From: Pedobacter antarcticus
GTDB lineage: Bacteria > Bacteroidota > Bacteroidia > Sphingobacteriales > Sphingobacteriaceae
Reading direction: 5' to 3'
DNA length: 64,000 bases
Assembly: GCF_900112985.1 (NCBI RefSeq)
Contig: NZ_FONS01000001.1
Coordinates: 989,730-1,053,729 of the forward strand
The position numbers and the translations under genes were made by a program. Below, one piece after another: positions 35,619 to 44,732 of the stretch (position 1 is its first letter; each line of letters opens with the position of its first letter). The notes beneath the pieces were generated by a model, which was not told the DNA's origin, did not search any database, and saw only the letters and a list, made by a program, of their open reading frames with translations.

Positions 35619-36657
35619 AGGTATGATTGGAGCATACTTTTTTTAAGTCCCGTATAAATTCGTCAACGGCACCCTCATCAGTAGCCCAACAAGTTACCAG
35701 ACGAACCACAGATTTTTCTGCGTCAATCTTTTCCCATGTAAAAAATGCATAATCCTGCTGTAAATCCGCTATAACAGCATTCGGGAAAATCGGAAAAATC
35801 TGATTTGTACATGTTGGCGTTAAAAAGCTGAATCCTAAATCAGTTATGCCGGAACTTAACTTCCTGGCCATTTGATTCGCATGTGCACCGAGCGTAAAAA
35901 ACAGTTCATTTTTAAATAATTCCAGGAACTGAATTCCAAACAACCTTCCTTTAGCCAATAGTGCTCCACGTTGCTTTACATTATACAAGAAATTCTTTTG
36001 CAGATCCGGCTTATTGATAACAATTGCCTCCCCGATTAATGCACCCGCCTTAGTTCCACCGATATAAAAAACATCTGTGTAACGCCCGAGATCTTCCAGG
36101 GAAAGGTCATTATCAATTGAAGTTAACGCAGAAGCCAATCTTGCTCCGTCTACAAATAAAATCAAGTCATGTTCTCTGCAGAAGTTGCTAATTGCAATTA
36201 GCTCTTCCCTGCTGTAGATGGTACCGACTTCAGTTGAATTGGATATATACACCATGCGTGGGATTGTGGTATGGACTTCCTCAAACTTATCTAGTTGTTT
36301 TTCGATATCTGCCGGCTTTAATTTCCCATGTGCAGACTTTACGGTTTGAATACGGTGCCCTGTAGCTTCTATCGCACCGGTTTCATGAACCTGAATATGG
36401 GCGCTCTCTGCCGCTATTACAGATTCATACGGACGTAAGATAGAGGCAATAACGGTTAGATTAGCCTGGGTACCACCGGAGACAAAATAAACCCCCGCGT
36501 CTTTATTTCCAATCTTATCCTTTATCAGCGCAGCAGCCTGCAAAGAAAAACTATCCTCACCATAACCATCCTCCGCACTCATATTATGTGTCGACAGTGC
36601 CGCTAATATATCTGGATGGCAGCCTTTGGTGTAGTCATTCTTAAAATTATATTTCAT
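35617..36657 (-). CDS. Low-specificity L-threonine aldolase-like PLP enzyme
   Basis: The 346-residue fold-type I PLP enzyme of the beta-eliminating lyase/threonine aldolase family begins NFKNDYTKGCHPDIL. Other motifs are SGGTQANL (about 68-75), FVDGARLASAL with the PLP-binding Asp, and the Schiff-base Lys in YIGGTKAGALIGEA. It cleaves threonine or related beta-hydroxy amino acids to glycine and an aldehyde. The ATG at 36657 is used; an upstream in-frame TTG at 36681 is unlikely. TATATTTG on the minus strand (36703-36696) is a perfect -7 element. Confidence 0.9.
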   Translation of the reverse strand: MKYNFKNDYTKGCHPDILAALSTHNMSAEDGYGEDSFSLQAAALIKDKIGNKDAGVYFVSGGTQANLTVIASILRPYESVIAAESAHIQVHETGAIEATGHRIQTVKSAHGKLKPADIEKQLDKFEEVHTTIPRMVYISNSTEVGTIYSREELIAISNFCREHDLILFVDGARLASALTSIDNDLSLEDLGRYTDVFYIGGTKAGALIGEAIVINKPDLQKNFLYNVKQRGALLAKGRLFGIQFLELFKNELFFTLGAHANQMARKLSSGITDLGFSFLTPTCTNQIFPIFPNAVIADLQQDYAFFTWEKIDAEKSVVRLVTCWATDEGAVDEFIRDLKKVCSNHT

Positions 36658-36695
36658 TTTATGTAGTTTTGATATGATCAATAGGTTTTACCAGC

Positions 36696-36760
36696 CAAAT
36701 ATAAATAAAACACTACATCAGTTTTATTTTACGTAAATATTTACACATTCATTATATTTG
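36696..36760. promoter_or_regulatory. Divergent promoter region, aldolase / MarR-GNAT
   Basis: Minus-strand -7 TATATTTG at 36703-36696 serves the aldolase gene; plus-strand -7 TATATTTG at 36753-36760 serves the marR-GNAT gene. Between them are AAATAAAAC/GTTTTATTT (36703-36711 and 36721-36729) and the palindromes TTTACGTAAA (36728-36737) and GTAAATATTTAC (36733-36744), likely MarR sites. Confidence 0.65.
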
Positions 36761-36766
36761 GTAAGA

Positions 36767-37537
36767 ATGAAAAATATTATAGATGACGCTGGAATTTTAG
36801 CAATTGGAACACGCTTACTCCGCATACATGATTTACTTCGCGCAGACGGAAACAGCTTTTATAAAACACAGGGAATTGAATTTGAAACCAAATGGTTTCC
36901 GGTACTATATGTTTTATCTGTCAAATCTCCATTAGGAATTATGGATTTGGCTCAGCAAATAGGCCTTAGTCATCCCGCGCTTATTGCATTGTTAAAAGAA
37001 CTTGAAAAAAGAGATCTCGTTGATTCAGTAAAAGATACCAGAGATGAGCGGAAAAGAAATATGTTCCTGACAGAAAAGGGTTCTGACCTTGTACATCAGC
37101 TTCGCCCGATCTGGACTATTATTGAGTCTGTCCTCGTGGATTTAACCGAAAACACGAACAATCTGTTAAAAGCACTCAACGAAACTGAAGAGAAATTAAA
37201 GGAAAGCAGTTTCCTGCAAAGAGCAGAAGCTATGGTCAAGGAAAAATTAGCTAAAAATGAATCTCCGCAGATTATAACGGTTAAATTGGTGAGTACTGCA
37301 GAAGAGCAGTCAATCGTCTCCGCTATTATTAAACAAGAACTAGCAATTGATTATCCATCCGTTAGCAGAAATAATAATTATTATTACCTCGCCTTTATTA
37401 ATGGTATCCCGGCAGGATCGGCAGTGTTGTCTGCAACAAAAGAAAACCAATCCGTTTTTGATCTCGCTGTTCTCCCATCCTATCAGAATAAGGGGCTGGA
37501 AATTGCACTTTCAAATGCTATTGAGGCTAAAAAATAA
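36767..37537 (+). CDS. MarR regulator fused to a short GNAT domain
   Basis: The 256-residue protein has a MarR winged-helix domain (about 1-150) and a C-terminal acetyltransferase-like part (about 165-256: YYYLAFINGIPAGSAVLS, VFDLAVLPSYQNKGLEIALSNAI). The ATG at 36767 is preferred to a TTG three codons earlier, which lies inside the -7 box. The GNAT part stops directly after the acetyl-CoA loop (QNKGLE where QGKGIG-type sequences are usual) and lacks the last third of the fold, so it is probably inactive as an enzyme and may only sense a ligand. Confidence 0.85.
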   Translation: MKNIIDDAGILAIGTRLLRIHDLLRADGNSFYKTQGIEFETKWFPVLYVLSVKSPLGIMDLAQQIGLSHPALIALLKELEKRDLVDSVKDTRDERKRNMFLTEKGSDLVHQLRPIWTIIESVLVDLTENTNNLLKALNETEEKLKESSFLQRAEAMVKEKLAKNESPQIITVKLVSTAEEQSIVSAIIKQELAIDYPSVSRNNNYYYLAFINGIPAGSAVLSATKENQSVFDLAVLPSYQNKGLEIALSNAIEAKK

Positions 37538-37612
37538 GATTAGCCCTGACATGTCTTTCGTTGCAGTTCATAAATATGCGCTTTAAATTTAAAGGGTGGC
37601 AGGTGTAAAATA

Positions 37613-37652
37613 AAAAAGGCACCGGTGAAATCTAAATCACCGGTGCCTTTTT
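37613..37652. terminator. Bidirectional intrinsic terminator before dnaA
   Basis: AAAAAGGCACCGGTGA (37613-37628), 8-base loop, and its perfect complement (37637-37652). A-run and T-run on either side make it work for both the marR-GNAT gene and dnaA, which converge here. Confidence 0.92.
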
Positions 37653-37673
37653 CTCCAAAATCTATAAAGCTGT

Positions 37674-39110
37674 TTAGCTCATTTTCAATTTCTTCTCTAT
37701 ATCAGCCACGTAGGTTTTAAACTTTTTGTCAGTCTGTATCAGATCGTCTACGGTCTGACACGCATAAATTACTGTAGAATGGTCTCTTCCACCATAAAAT
37801 GCACCGATACTTTTCAAAGATGACTTAGTCAGGCTTTTGGAAAGATACATAGAGATCTGTCTTGCCTGAACTACTTCGCGCTTCCGGGTAGGAGATTTAA
37901 CCAGCTCAGCAGCGACATCAAAATACTCACAAACCACCTTCTGGATATAATCCATTGAGATTTCTTTTGTACTATTTTTAATAAAATTCTTCAGCATTGA
38001 TTTAGCAAGCGGAAGATCAATTTGTTTATTATTTAGCGTAGACTGTGCAATTAAAGAGACCATTGCACCTTCCAATTCACGAATATTATTATCAATATGA
38101 TTTGCTACATACTCAACAACTTCTGCTGGAAGCTCAATACCGTCATCTGACATTTTTTTCTTAAGAATCGCAATTCTGGTTTCCAGTTCAGGAATTTGTA
38201 AATCAGCAGAAAGTCCCCATTTGAAACGGCTCAGCAAACGCTCTTCAAGTCCCGATAAATCTTTAGGTGCCTTATCTGAAGTGATGATAATTTGTTTACC
38301 ACTTTGATGTAAATGGTTAAAAATATGGAAGAAGATATCCTGTGTTTTTTCTTTTCCTGCAAAGTTATGTACATCATCCATAATGATCACGTCCATTGCC
38401 TGATAGAAGTTTACAAAGTCATTAATAGAATTGTTTTTCAGAGACTCCACAAACTGCTGGCAAAACTTTTCACAGGACACATATATAACTAGTTTCTCAG
38501 GTAACGTCCGTTTAATCTCATTGCCTATTGCCTGTGCAAGGTGAGTCTTGCCTAAACCTACCGCACCATAGATCATAAGCGGGTTAAAAGACGTAGCACC
38601 TGGCTTAGCAGCAACAGCAAAACCTGCTGAACGTGCTAGACGATTACAATCACCTTCAATGTAATTCTCAAGTGTGTAATTTTGATTCAGCTGAGGGTCA
38701 ACATTCAGTCTCTTCAGTCCTGGAACCGTAAACGGATTCTTCAAATCTTTAGCCTGTGTGATCTGTGCAGAAGAGCCTTGTGCTTTCTGAGTTGTGTTAT
38801 GAGATGTTCCCTGGTTCACTGCCGGATAAGGAGAGATACTGCCCGGAGATTTATCTACAACGATATTATATTCAAGCCTGCCCTCTTCACCGAGCTGCTG
38901 CTTAACAGTTTTACGTAATAAACCTACATAATGCTCCTCAAGCCACTCATAGAAGAATAAACTTGGAACCTGTACAGTAAGAACATTTCCTTCCAGCTTT
39001 AAAGCAGAAATTGGCTCAAACCAAGTTTTATAACTTTGATTCGGGATATTTGCTTTTATAGTCTGAAGTGAGTTATTCCAAACAGTAGTACAGGTATTTT
39101 GTGTCAGCAT
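37674..39110 (-). CDS. dnaA: Chromosomal replication initiator protein DnaA
   Basis: The 478-residue protein has the full domain set: domain I (1-80, WNNSLQTIKANIPNQSYKTWFEPI), a variable linker (80-140), the AAA+ domain with Walker A GAVGLGKTHL and Walker B VIIMDDVH, and domain IV with the DnaA signature GGRDHSTVIYA. It binds TTATCCACA-type boxes and opens oriC. The ATG at 39110 (MLTQNTCTTVW) matches family starts; the frame is open 96 bases further upstream. It is a single-gene unit facing the terminator at 37613. Confidence 0.97.
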   Translation of the reverse strand: MLTQNTCTTVWNNSLQTIKANIPNQSYKTWFEPISALKLEGNVLTVQVPSLFFYEWLEEHYVGLLRKTVKQQLGEEGRLEYNIVVDKSPGSISPYPAVNQGTSHNTTQKAQGSSAQITQAKDLKNPFTVPGLKRLNVDPQLNQNYTLENYIEGDCNRLARSAGFAVAAKPGATSFNPLMIYGAVGLGKTHLAQAIGNEIKRTLPEKLVIYVSCEKFCQQFVESLKNNSINDFVNFYQAMDVIIMDDVHNFAGKEKTQDIFFHIFNHLHQSGKQIIITSDKAPKDLSGLEERLLSRFKWGLSADLQIPELETRIAILKKKMSDDGIELPAEVVEYVANHIDNNIRELEGAMVSLIAQSTLNNKQIDLPLAKSMLKNFIKNSTKEISMDYIQKVVCEYFDVAAELVKSPTRKREVVQARQISMYLSKSLTKSSLKSIGAFYGGRDHSTVIYACQTVDDLIQTDKKFKTYVADIEKKLKMS

Positions 39111-39206
39111 AATATTATAAAGTTTAATGTTAAATTTACTTCTCTCGTGAAGGAGAATGCGAAGTTCAAGAAAATTACCAACATTAAAATATAAACTTAT
39201 ACCCAA

Positions 39207-39741
39207 CCACTAAAACACTACTATACAATTAATTAACTCGTTTTTACAGTTTCTATTGTGGATAAATCCGGGTTATTAACAAGTGTTGTTAACTAATCAT
39301 TTTACAATAGGCCGGTAATTGAAATAAATGACTGCTAGAACACTCATTTCCAGTCTTAAACACTTAAAAAAAAACCTTTCACATTCCCTATTTTTGCAGA
39401 TCCGAGATGTTGGTATTCCTCAAAAGGGTCGAATTTCATCAACATAATATGTGCAAAAGTATCTTCTGATCAAAGCCGAAAAAGAAACGCTATTCCCCTT
39501 ATCATAATGTCCCTGAACGGGAGAATTCGCTGTGAAAAAAAATGCCAGTTATAAAGAGATTATAACCTTTTAGCTCACATGTTCACCGAAATTATGGTTA
39601 TTTCTAACTCTAAAAACAAACGTATAATTAACCTAAAGTAAAATCATCTGGGCCAATAAAAAGTTATCAAAAGGTTACATTTACGTAAAGGCAGATCTCC
39701 TGTACGATCCTGCCCTCATTATAATATTGAAAAATTCAACT
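39207..39741. other. dnaA upstream region, candidate oriC or dnaA regulatory region
   Basis: No gene is seen. TGTGGATAA (39257-39265) is a perfect DnaA box on the minus strand. GTTATTAAC and GTTGTTAAC (near 39272-39292) are looser relatives. CAAAAGTA (39454-39461) reads TACTTTTG on the minus strand, a -7 match for dnaA. TATTTTTG (39389-39396) is a plus-strand -7-like sequence with no gene after it. Only one perfect DnaA box is present, so an origin is possible but not shown. Confidence 0.4.
39257..39265 (-). promoter_or_regulatory. DnaA box
   Basis: Minus strand TTATCCACA, a perfect match to the DnaA-binding consensus, about 147 bases upstream of the dnaA ATG. Autoregulation of dnaA or origin function would both fit. 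Confidence 0.7.
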
Positions 39742-40206
39742 ATGAAAACACAACTGGATTCAACTAGTATTGGAATTTTAAAACTGCTACACCAGAATGG
39801 AAAACTCACCAATAAAGAACTGGCGAATTCTCTTCACCTAAGCATCTCTCCGATATTTGAACGCAGAAAACGTTTAGAAGATCTTGGATTTATTAAAAAA
39901 TACATTGCAGTTATCGACCGTAGTAAAATAGAGTCCGGATTAATCTGCATCACTAAGATCACGATGTTAAAACACACCGGCGAAAGTTTCTCAAATTTTC
40001 GCCAGTGTGTTCTGCATGCCAAAGAGGTTCTGGAATGTTACCAGCTTACCGGAACATTTGACTTTATGCTCAAAATTAAAACACCCGATATGGCTTCATA
40101 TCATGAATTCGTTAAGCATAATCTCGCAAATATAGAGGACGTCGGTAAAATTATGACCAGCAGTGTAATCAGTCAGATTAAGTCGGAATATGATCAGACC
40201 GTCTAA
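39742..40206 (+). CDS. Lrp/AsnC-family regulator
   Basis: The 154-residue protein has the Lrp helix-turn-helix (about 5-60: ILKLLHQNGKLTNKELANSLHLSISPIFERRKRLEDLGFI) and an AsnC/RAM ligand-binding domain (about 65-150: HAKEVLECYQLTGTFDFMLKI). It is an amino-acid-responsive regulator. The ATG at 39742 is used, with a TTG five codons upstream ignored. Its stop overlaps the stop of the convergent TonB-type gene (40203-40206). Confidence 0.93.
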   Translation: MKTQLDSTSIGILKLLHQNGKLTNKELANSLHLSISPIFERRKRLEDLGFIKKYIAVIDRSKIESGLICITKITMLKHTGESFSNFRQCVLHAKEVLECYQLTGTFDFMLKIKTPDMASYHEFVKHNLANIEDVGKIMTSSVISQIKSEYDQTV

Positions 40207-42659
40207 CCTCCCGACTTAACCCGGTTTGACTCTGCATCTGAACTTTTGGAACGCTGACGTGCTGCCTTTACCCCAGAGTTACCAAACCTATAACTGCAGG
40301 TCAGACGTAATACCCTGCTTTCATTCCTTTCATTGACTCTGTAATTCTGTCCGGGAAGTGCACTGGTAATATGATATTTCTGTGTATAAAACACATCATT
40401 GGCAGCGACCTTCACATTTAACTTTTTATCCATAAATGTCCTGCTGACTCCCAAATCGACACCATAGAAAGCTTTCAGTGATAAAGTTCCCTCAACTTGT
40501 GCCGACTGATAAAATCCCGACATCTCAAATTTAGTATTGGGATCAAGGGTAATGGTTTGATTTGTATTTAGGTTGAAAGCGAGTTTTCCACTTTCATAGG
40601 GAACACCGAGTAAATCAGGAGTTTTAAACTCATTATAATAAACAGTCAGATTGTTAGATGAAGTCCACCATTTGGTAAAGTTCACAGGGGAGCTGATATT
40701 CATATTATAGGCGTTGCGGACAGCCAGATTCTGCGAAGAAATAAACAATGTTTTCTTAGCAGTATCAGAGACAAGTACGCGGGTTATTACGTCGCTGGTA
40801 TGACTATAACCCATTGTCACATTGATCATTTTTTTATAACCATAGCTAAGTTCAAAAGAGTTTGTGTATTGCGGTTTTAGAAATGGGTTACCAATTCCAT
40901 ATGTATAAAGGTCAACGAAAAAGATAAATGGATTTAACGATTCGTAATCGGGACGGTCAATTCTCCTGCTGTATGAAAAGCCAAGGTCATGATTCTTAGA
41001 TAGCTCACGGTTAACAAAAAGGCTGGGAAACAGATCAAAATACTGTCTGTTAACTATCTTATTTTCAGTGATGGAATTACCCTTCGAATTTGTGTTTTCT
41101 CCGCGCAAACCTAACTGCACTGTCAACCCGGAAAACTGTTTATTGAGGTTAACATATCCAGCCTGAATTCTTTCGTCATATATAAACTGGTTACTTCTGG
41201 TTACGTCATTCTGCCATTGATTCTCTACGAAGTTCTCAAAAATAGAGTTATTATCTGTATTGACTTTACTTGCCTTCACTCCTGCTTCCAGCTTCATTTT
41301 CTTGTTAATGGGATAAGTATAATCCGCTTTAGCTGTGTAAATATTCACCGTAGAAGGCGTTGCATTCCGGAAGATAAAGGGGGCCTTGTATACCTGCCCG
41401 TTTTTGTCCAGGTATTTATTCTCAAATAAGTTGTCCGGATTGCCGAGATATCTGGAATAATCAGCGTCCACATTAATTTCCTGCCCTGTAGTATCTAAAG
41501 TTCCTTTATAATTCAGGTTATAAGTTATCCCAGTATATTTATAATCATTTGGATTAAAAGCAATTACAGAAGAGTCTGTCTCAAATCGTTGCGACCCAAT
41601 GGCAGTGCTGACATCTACGTCGTTCTTTCCTGTACTTCTGTAACCATTTACGGCAACACCGACAGTATGATTATCGGTTATGAAATAATCAAATCCAGCT
41701 TTATAGTTCATATTTCTCCGGCGTCCGACTGCATTACTTTTCTGGTCAAAAAACGTCTTGTTCTCCTCTGTTTCATTCACCCGGTCTATATTTAATACGT
41801 GAAATCTTTTGTTTCTACTGTAATTGATATCACCATAAAAGTTGAATTTTTTCTGACGATGGTTAAGCGATAGCCCGGTATTCCACTTTCCATATTTACC
41901 ATAGCCGGCACCTGCGGTTACGGTCCCGTTAGTTCCGAAATTGCTATTCTTTTTCAATTTTATATTGATAATTCCTGAATTGCCTGCAGCATCGTATTTG
42001 GCTGACGGATTCGTAACCAGCTCTATAGACTGAATTGAATTTCCTTCTGTAGAACGTAGAAGATTTGCCAATTGTTCGCTGGATAAATAGGTTGGTTTAC
42101 CGTCAATCATAACTGTCACACCTTTTTTTCCACGCAAACTGATATTCCCGTCCTTATCAACGCTCACACCAGGCGCTTTTTGCAGGATTTCCAGTGCTGT
42201 ATTTCCGGTTGCGAGTGCACTATTTTCTATATTGAGAACTGTCTTGTCCACCTGTCTTTCGATAAGCGGCTTTCTTGCGGTGACATTTACATTATTTAAT
42301 TGTTTCACAGTAGTTAACATGCCTACTGCCGGTACTTCCGCAGCCAGCTTCTCACTTGATATCACAAATGGCCCCTTAACCATGTCTGAATAACCTACTA
42401 CCTGGTATTTCAACAGATAAGAACCCGCTATGAGTTTTGGAAACGTAAAGCTACCCTGATCATCAGTGATCGTTCCTTTAAGGACGACAGAATCCTTTGC
42501 CTGAAGCAAGCTTACGGAAACATAAGGAAACCTTTCCTTTTTTTCATCCAGCACTTTTCCTGATATTTTTCCTGACACCGGCTGATCCTGGGCCTGCATA
42601 TTTTGCGGCAATATCACATTCCATAACAGTGCGGCAGTAAGTAGTATTAGCGTTTTCAT
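40203..42659 (-). CDS. Outer membrane beta-barrel (TonB-dependent receptor-like) protein
   Basis: The 818-residue protein has a signal peptide (1-23), a carboxypeptidase-regulatory-like beta-sandwich (about 28-115: GKISGKVLDEKKERFPYVSVSLLQ), a plug domain (about 130-235: NTALEILQKAPGVSVDKDGNISLRGKKGV) and an OMP_b-brl_3 barrel to the end. It is the type found singly, without a SusD partner, in Bacteroidota, often in metal, peptide or siderophore uptake. Substrate unknown. Its C-terminus is hydrophilic (KSSDAESNRVKSGG). Confidence 0.9.
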   Translation of the reverse strand: MKTLILLTAALLWNVILPQNMQAQDQPVSGKISGKVLDEKKERFPYVSVSLLQAKDSVVLKGTITDDQGSFTFPKLIAGSYLLKYQVVGYSDMVKGPFVISSEKLAAEVPAVGMLTTVKQLNNVNVTARKPLIERQVDKTVLNIENSALATGNTALEILQKAPGVSVDKDGNISLRGKKGVTVMIDGKPTYLSSEQLANLLRSTEGNSIQSIELVTNPSAKYDAAGNSGIINIKLKKNSNFGTNGTVTAGAGYGKYGKWNTGLSLNHRQKKFNFYGDINYSRNKRFHVLNIDRVNETEENKTFFDQKSNAVGRRRNMNYKAGFDYFITDNHTVGVAVNGYRSTGKNDVDVSTAIGSQRFETDSSVIAFNPNDYKYTGITYNLNYKGTLDTTGQEINVDADYSRYLGNPDNLFENKYLDKNGQVYKAPFIFRNATPSTVNIYTAKADYTYPINKKMKLEAGVKASKVNTDNNSIFENFVENQWQNDVTRSNQFIYDERIQAGYVNLNKQFSGLTVQLGLRGENTNSKGNSITENKIVNRQYFDLFPSLFVNRELSKNHDLGFSYSRRIDRPDYESLNPFIFFVDLYTYGIGNPFLKPQYTNSFELSYGYKKMINVTMGYSHTSDVITRVLVSDTAKKTLFISSQNLAVRNAYNMNISSPVNFTKWWTSSNNLTVYYNEFKTPDLLGVPYESGKLAFNLNTNQTITLDPNTKFEMSGFYQSAQVEGTLSLKAFYGVDLGVSRTFMDKKLNVKVAANDVFYTQKYHITSALPGQNYRVNERNESRVLRLTCSYRFGNSGVKAARQRSKSSDAESNRVKSGG

Positions 42660-42717
42660 TTTTTGAATCTTATACCCATAAGATGCATATGTTCAAAAAA
42701 ATGTTACAGTGAGATTA

Positions 42718-42752
42718 CAAATAATCCTGATGCGGACCATCAGGATTATTTG
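42718..42752. promoter_or_regulatory. 15-bp perfect inverted repeat between divergent genes
   Basis: CAAATAATCCTGATG (42718-42732), 5-base spacer, CATCAGGATTATTTG (42738-42752). It lies 59 bases before the outer-membrane gene and 121 bases before the gntR gene, so it is a candidate operator, or a hairpin in the leader of the minus-strand gene. Confidence 0.6.
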
Positions 42753-42872
42753 ATAGGGCTACCAGTAACCCGGTCTGATATGTTCACCGCCAGAACTACT
42801 TAAGATTAATATTTTCTACTCCTTCATCTAAACAGAACTGATATTATACATTTAAAGACTCATTTTAAGTAT

Positions 42873-43901
42873 ATGTATCAAGACGATATCATTAGAATTC
42901 TAAAATTAGATCTGAATGCCGGCATTCCGAAGTATCAGCAATTGGCTAATGCAATTATGAACGCGACTACCGGTCACATTAACGAAAATGACGCATTACC
43001 TTCTATAAATAAATTGAGTGTAAAAACGGGCACATCAAGGCGTACTGTAGAGAGGGCATATATTGCATTGAAAAATAATGGAGCTGTTAAATCTGTCGCT
43101 GGTAAAGGATATTTTTTAACAGGGACCTCCCCTATCCGTATGCCAAGAATCATGTTGCTTTTCGACAGAATGACTCTACATAAAAGAATGATATACGATG
43201 CTTTTGTTTCGGAAATTCAATCCTTCGGCAATATCGACTTACACCTCTATGATAACAATTTTAACCGTTTTAGGGATCTCCTCAGCACATGGGCAGATTC
43301 CTACGATCATTATGTAATTATCCCTTGTTTTGCTGTTGACGAGCACCTAGGATACAAACTAATTAACAACCTGCCTTCAAAAAAGTTGATTCTCGTAGAT
43401 ACGCTTCCAGCATCTATTTCAGGCGAATTCAGTGCCATCTATGAGAACTACGAACAAGATATTTTTAATGCACTGGAAGAACTTATACCTCATCTAATAA
43501 AATACCGGTATCTGAAGATCATCTTTTCCAAACATGCGTGTCATTCGAACGAAATACTAATTGGTTTTCTCAGGTTCTGCCATAAAAATGGATTTGAGAG
43601 TGAAACGGTTTTCTGTCTTAATACACACGACATTAGAAAAAACTCTGTTTATATCAGCTTGAATGACGATGAACTACCAGTCTTAATAGAGAAAATTAAC
43701 GAAAAACAACTAACTGCCGGAACAGACATCGGCCTGATTTCCTATCATGACGCACCATATAAAAAATTCATGTGGAATGGTATTACAACTATTTCTAGTG
43801 ACTTCGTAAGAATGGGAAAAGAAGCAGCTGGATTAATTTTAAATAATTCGAAGGTCCGCATTGAAATACCCTTCCGGGTTATTAAAAGAAACTCATTATA
43901 A
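42873..43901 (+). CDS. GntR-family regulator with periplasmic-binding-protein-like sensor
   Basis: The 342-residue protein has an N-terminal GntR winged helix (about 8-78: YQQLANAIMNATTGHINENDALPSINKLSVKTGTSRRTVERAYIAL) and a C-terminal LacI/PBP-like domain (about 90-330). This combination is common in Bacteroidota sugar-utilisation loci. No sugar gene is adjacent; the nearest neighbour is the divergent outer-membrane protein gene, its possible target. Confidence 0.88.
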   Translation: MYQDDIIRILKLDLNAGIPKYQQLANAIMNATTGHINENDALPSINKLSVKTGTSRRTVERAYIALKNNGAVKSVAGKGYFLTGTSPIRMPRIMLLFDRMTLHKRMIYDAFVSEIQSFGNIDLHLYDNNFNRFRDLLSTWADSYDHYVIIPCFAVDEHLGYKLINNLPSKKLILVDTLPASISGEFSAIYENYEQDIFNALEELIPHLIKYRYLKIIFSKHACHSNEILIGFLRFCHKNGFESETVFCLNTHDIRKNSVYISLNDDELPVLIEKINEKQLTAGTDIGLISYHDAPYKKFMWNGITTISSDFVRMGKEAAGLILNNSKVRIEIPFRVIKRNSL

Positions 43902-43976
43902 TTTATATTTTTTTCTAATTGTAATACAGATAGTTACTAAAAAACGTACGTAAACGTCTTAAAAAACAATAAATAA

Positions 43977-44008
43977 ATTTTGTAATCCTGATTTATGTTG
44001 TACTTTTG
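43977..44008 (+). promoter_or_regulatory. Promoter of the second tRNA-Pro
   Basis: TTTTG (43977-43981), 19-base spacer and TACTTTTG (44001-44008), a full match to the Bacteroidota -33/-7 promoter. The predicted transcript starts about 43 bases before the tRNA. Confidence 0.8.
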
Positions 44009-44058
44009 CAATCCCAACAACAACGAAGAACTTTACGAAATTCATTGTTGATCTTGTT

Positions 44059-44132
44059 CGGGGTGTAGCGTAGCCCGGTATCGCGCCTGCTTTGGGAGCA
44101 GGAGGTCGTAGGTTCGAATCCTGCCACCCCGA
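44059..44132 (+). tRNA. tRNA-Pro (anticodon TGG), second copy
   Basis: Identical over all 74 bases to 31193-31266, with the same anticodon TGG and no encoded CCA. The flanks differ from those of the first copy beyond two bases upstream and a few bases downstream, so the copies are independent loci and not an assembly duplication. Confidence 0.97.
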
Positions 44133-44153
44133 CAATTAGACTTAAAAGTCGGC

Positions 44154-44188
44154 AAAAAACCTTAAATCAGATGATTTAAGGTTTTTTT
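44154..44188 (+). terminator. Intrinsic terminator of the second tRNA-Pro
   Basis: AAAAAACCTTAAATC (44154-44168), loop AGAT, GATTTAAGG and T7 (44173-44188). Confidence 0.92.
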
Positions 44189-44279
44189 GTTTTATATCCA
44201 TCCAATCGGTTCAGACAATTGGGATCCAGGATCGGATCAAGAAAAATTGATTGAAATTGTAGTCAAATAAACAACAACC

Positions 44280-44732
44280 ATGAAAACACCTATTCTAACA
44301 CTACTGCTTCTATTGAGCGCAACAGTTACTTTCGGTCAGGAAAATAGTACTTACAGAGCATCATTAAAGAAAATGATGCAGGTATCAGGATCAGAGGTTG
44401 CTTACAAAGGAGTAATAAATCAAATGATTACCATGTTCAAAGAAAAGCAATCAAACGTTCCCAAAGAATTTTGGGATGAAGTTGCCATAGAAATGAATAA
44501 AGATGCACTTAACCAGCTTATTAATTTAGTATTACCAATCTATCAAAAGCATTTAACTGAAGATGACCTAACTGGTGTGATCGCTTTTTATGATACACCT
44601 GTGGGTAAAAAATTCGCAGAAAAAACTCCTGTGATTACTCAGGAATCAATGATTGCAGGTCAGGAATGGGATCTACAGATAGGTCAGCAAGTAATCGATA
44701 AACTTAGAAATAAAGGATATTTGAAAGATTAG
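44280..44732 (+). CDS. DUF2059 domain secreted protein
   Basis: The 150-residue protein has a signal peptide (MKTPILTLLLLLSATVTFGQ, cleavage near residue 20) and a DUF2059-type helical domain (about 85-140: LPIYQKHLTEDDLTGVIAFYDTPVGKKFAEKTP). The family is widespread and of unknown function, periplasmic. It stands alone behind the tRNA terminator; its stop overlaps that of the convergent gene by four bases. Confidence 0.88.
   Translation: MKTPILTLLLLLSATVTFGQENSTYRASLKKMMQVSGSEVAYKGVINQMITMFKEKQSNVPKEFWDEVAIEMNKDALNQLINLVLPIYQKHLTEDDLTGVIAFYDTPVGKKFAEKTPVITQESMIAGQEWDLQIGQQVIDKLRNKGYLKD

Noticed and set aside
31193..44132. The 12.9-kb interval between two identical tRNA-Pro genes as one genomic island
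   Set aside because: It contains dnaA and ordinary regulators, has no integrase, and the tRNA flanks differ; two copies of one tRNA gene are normal.
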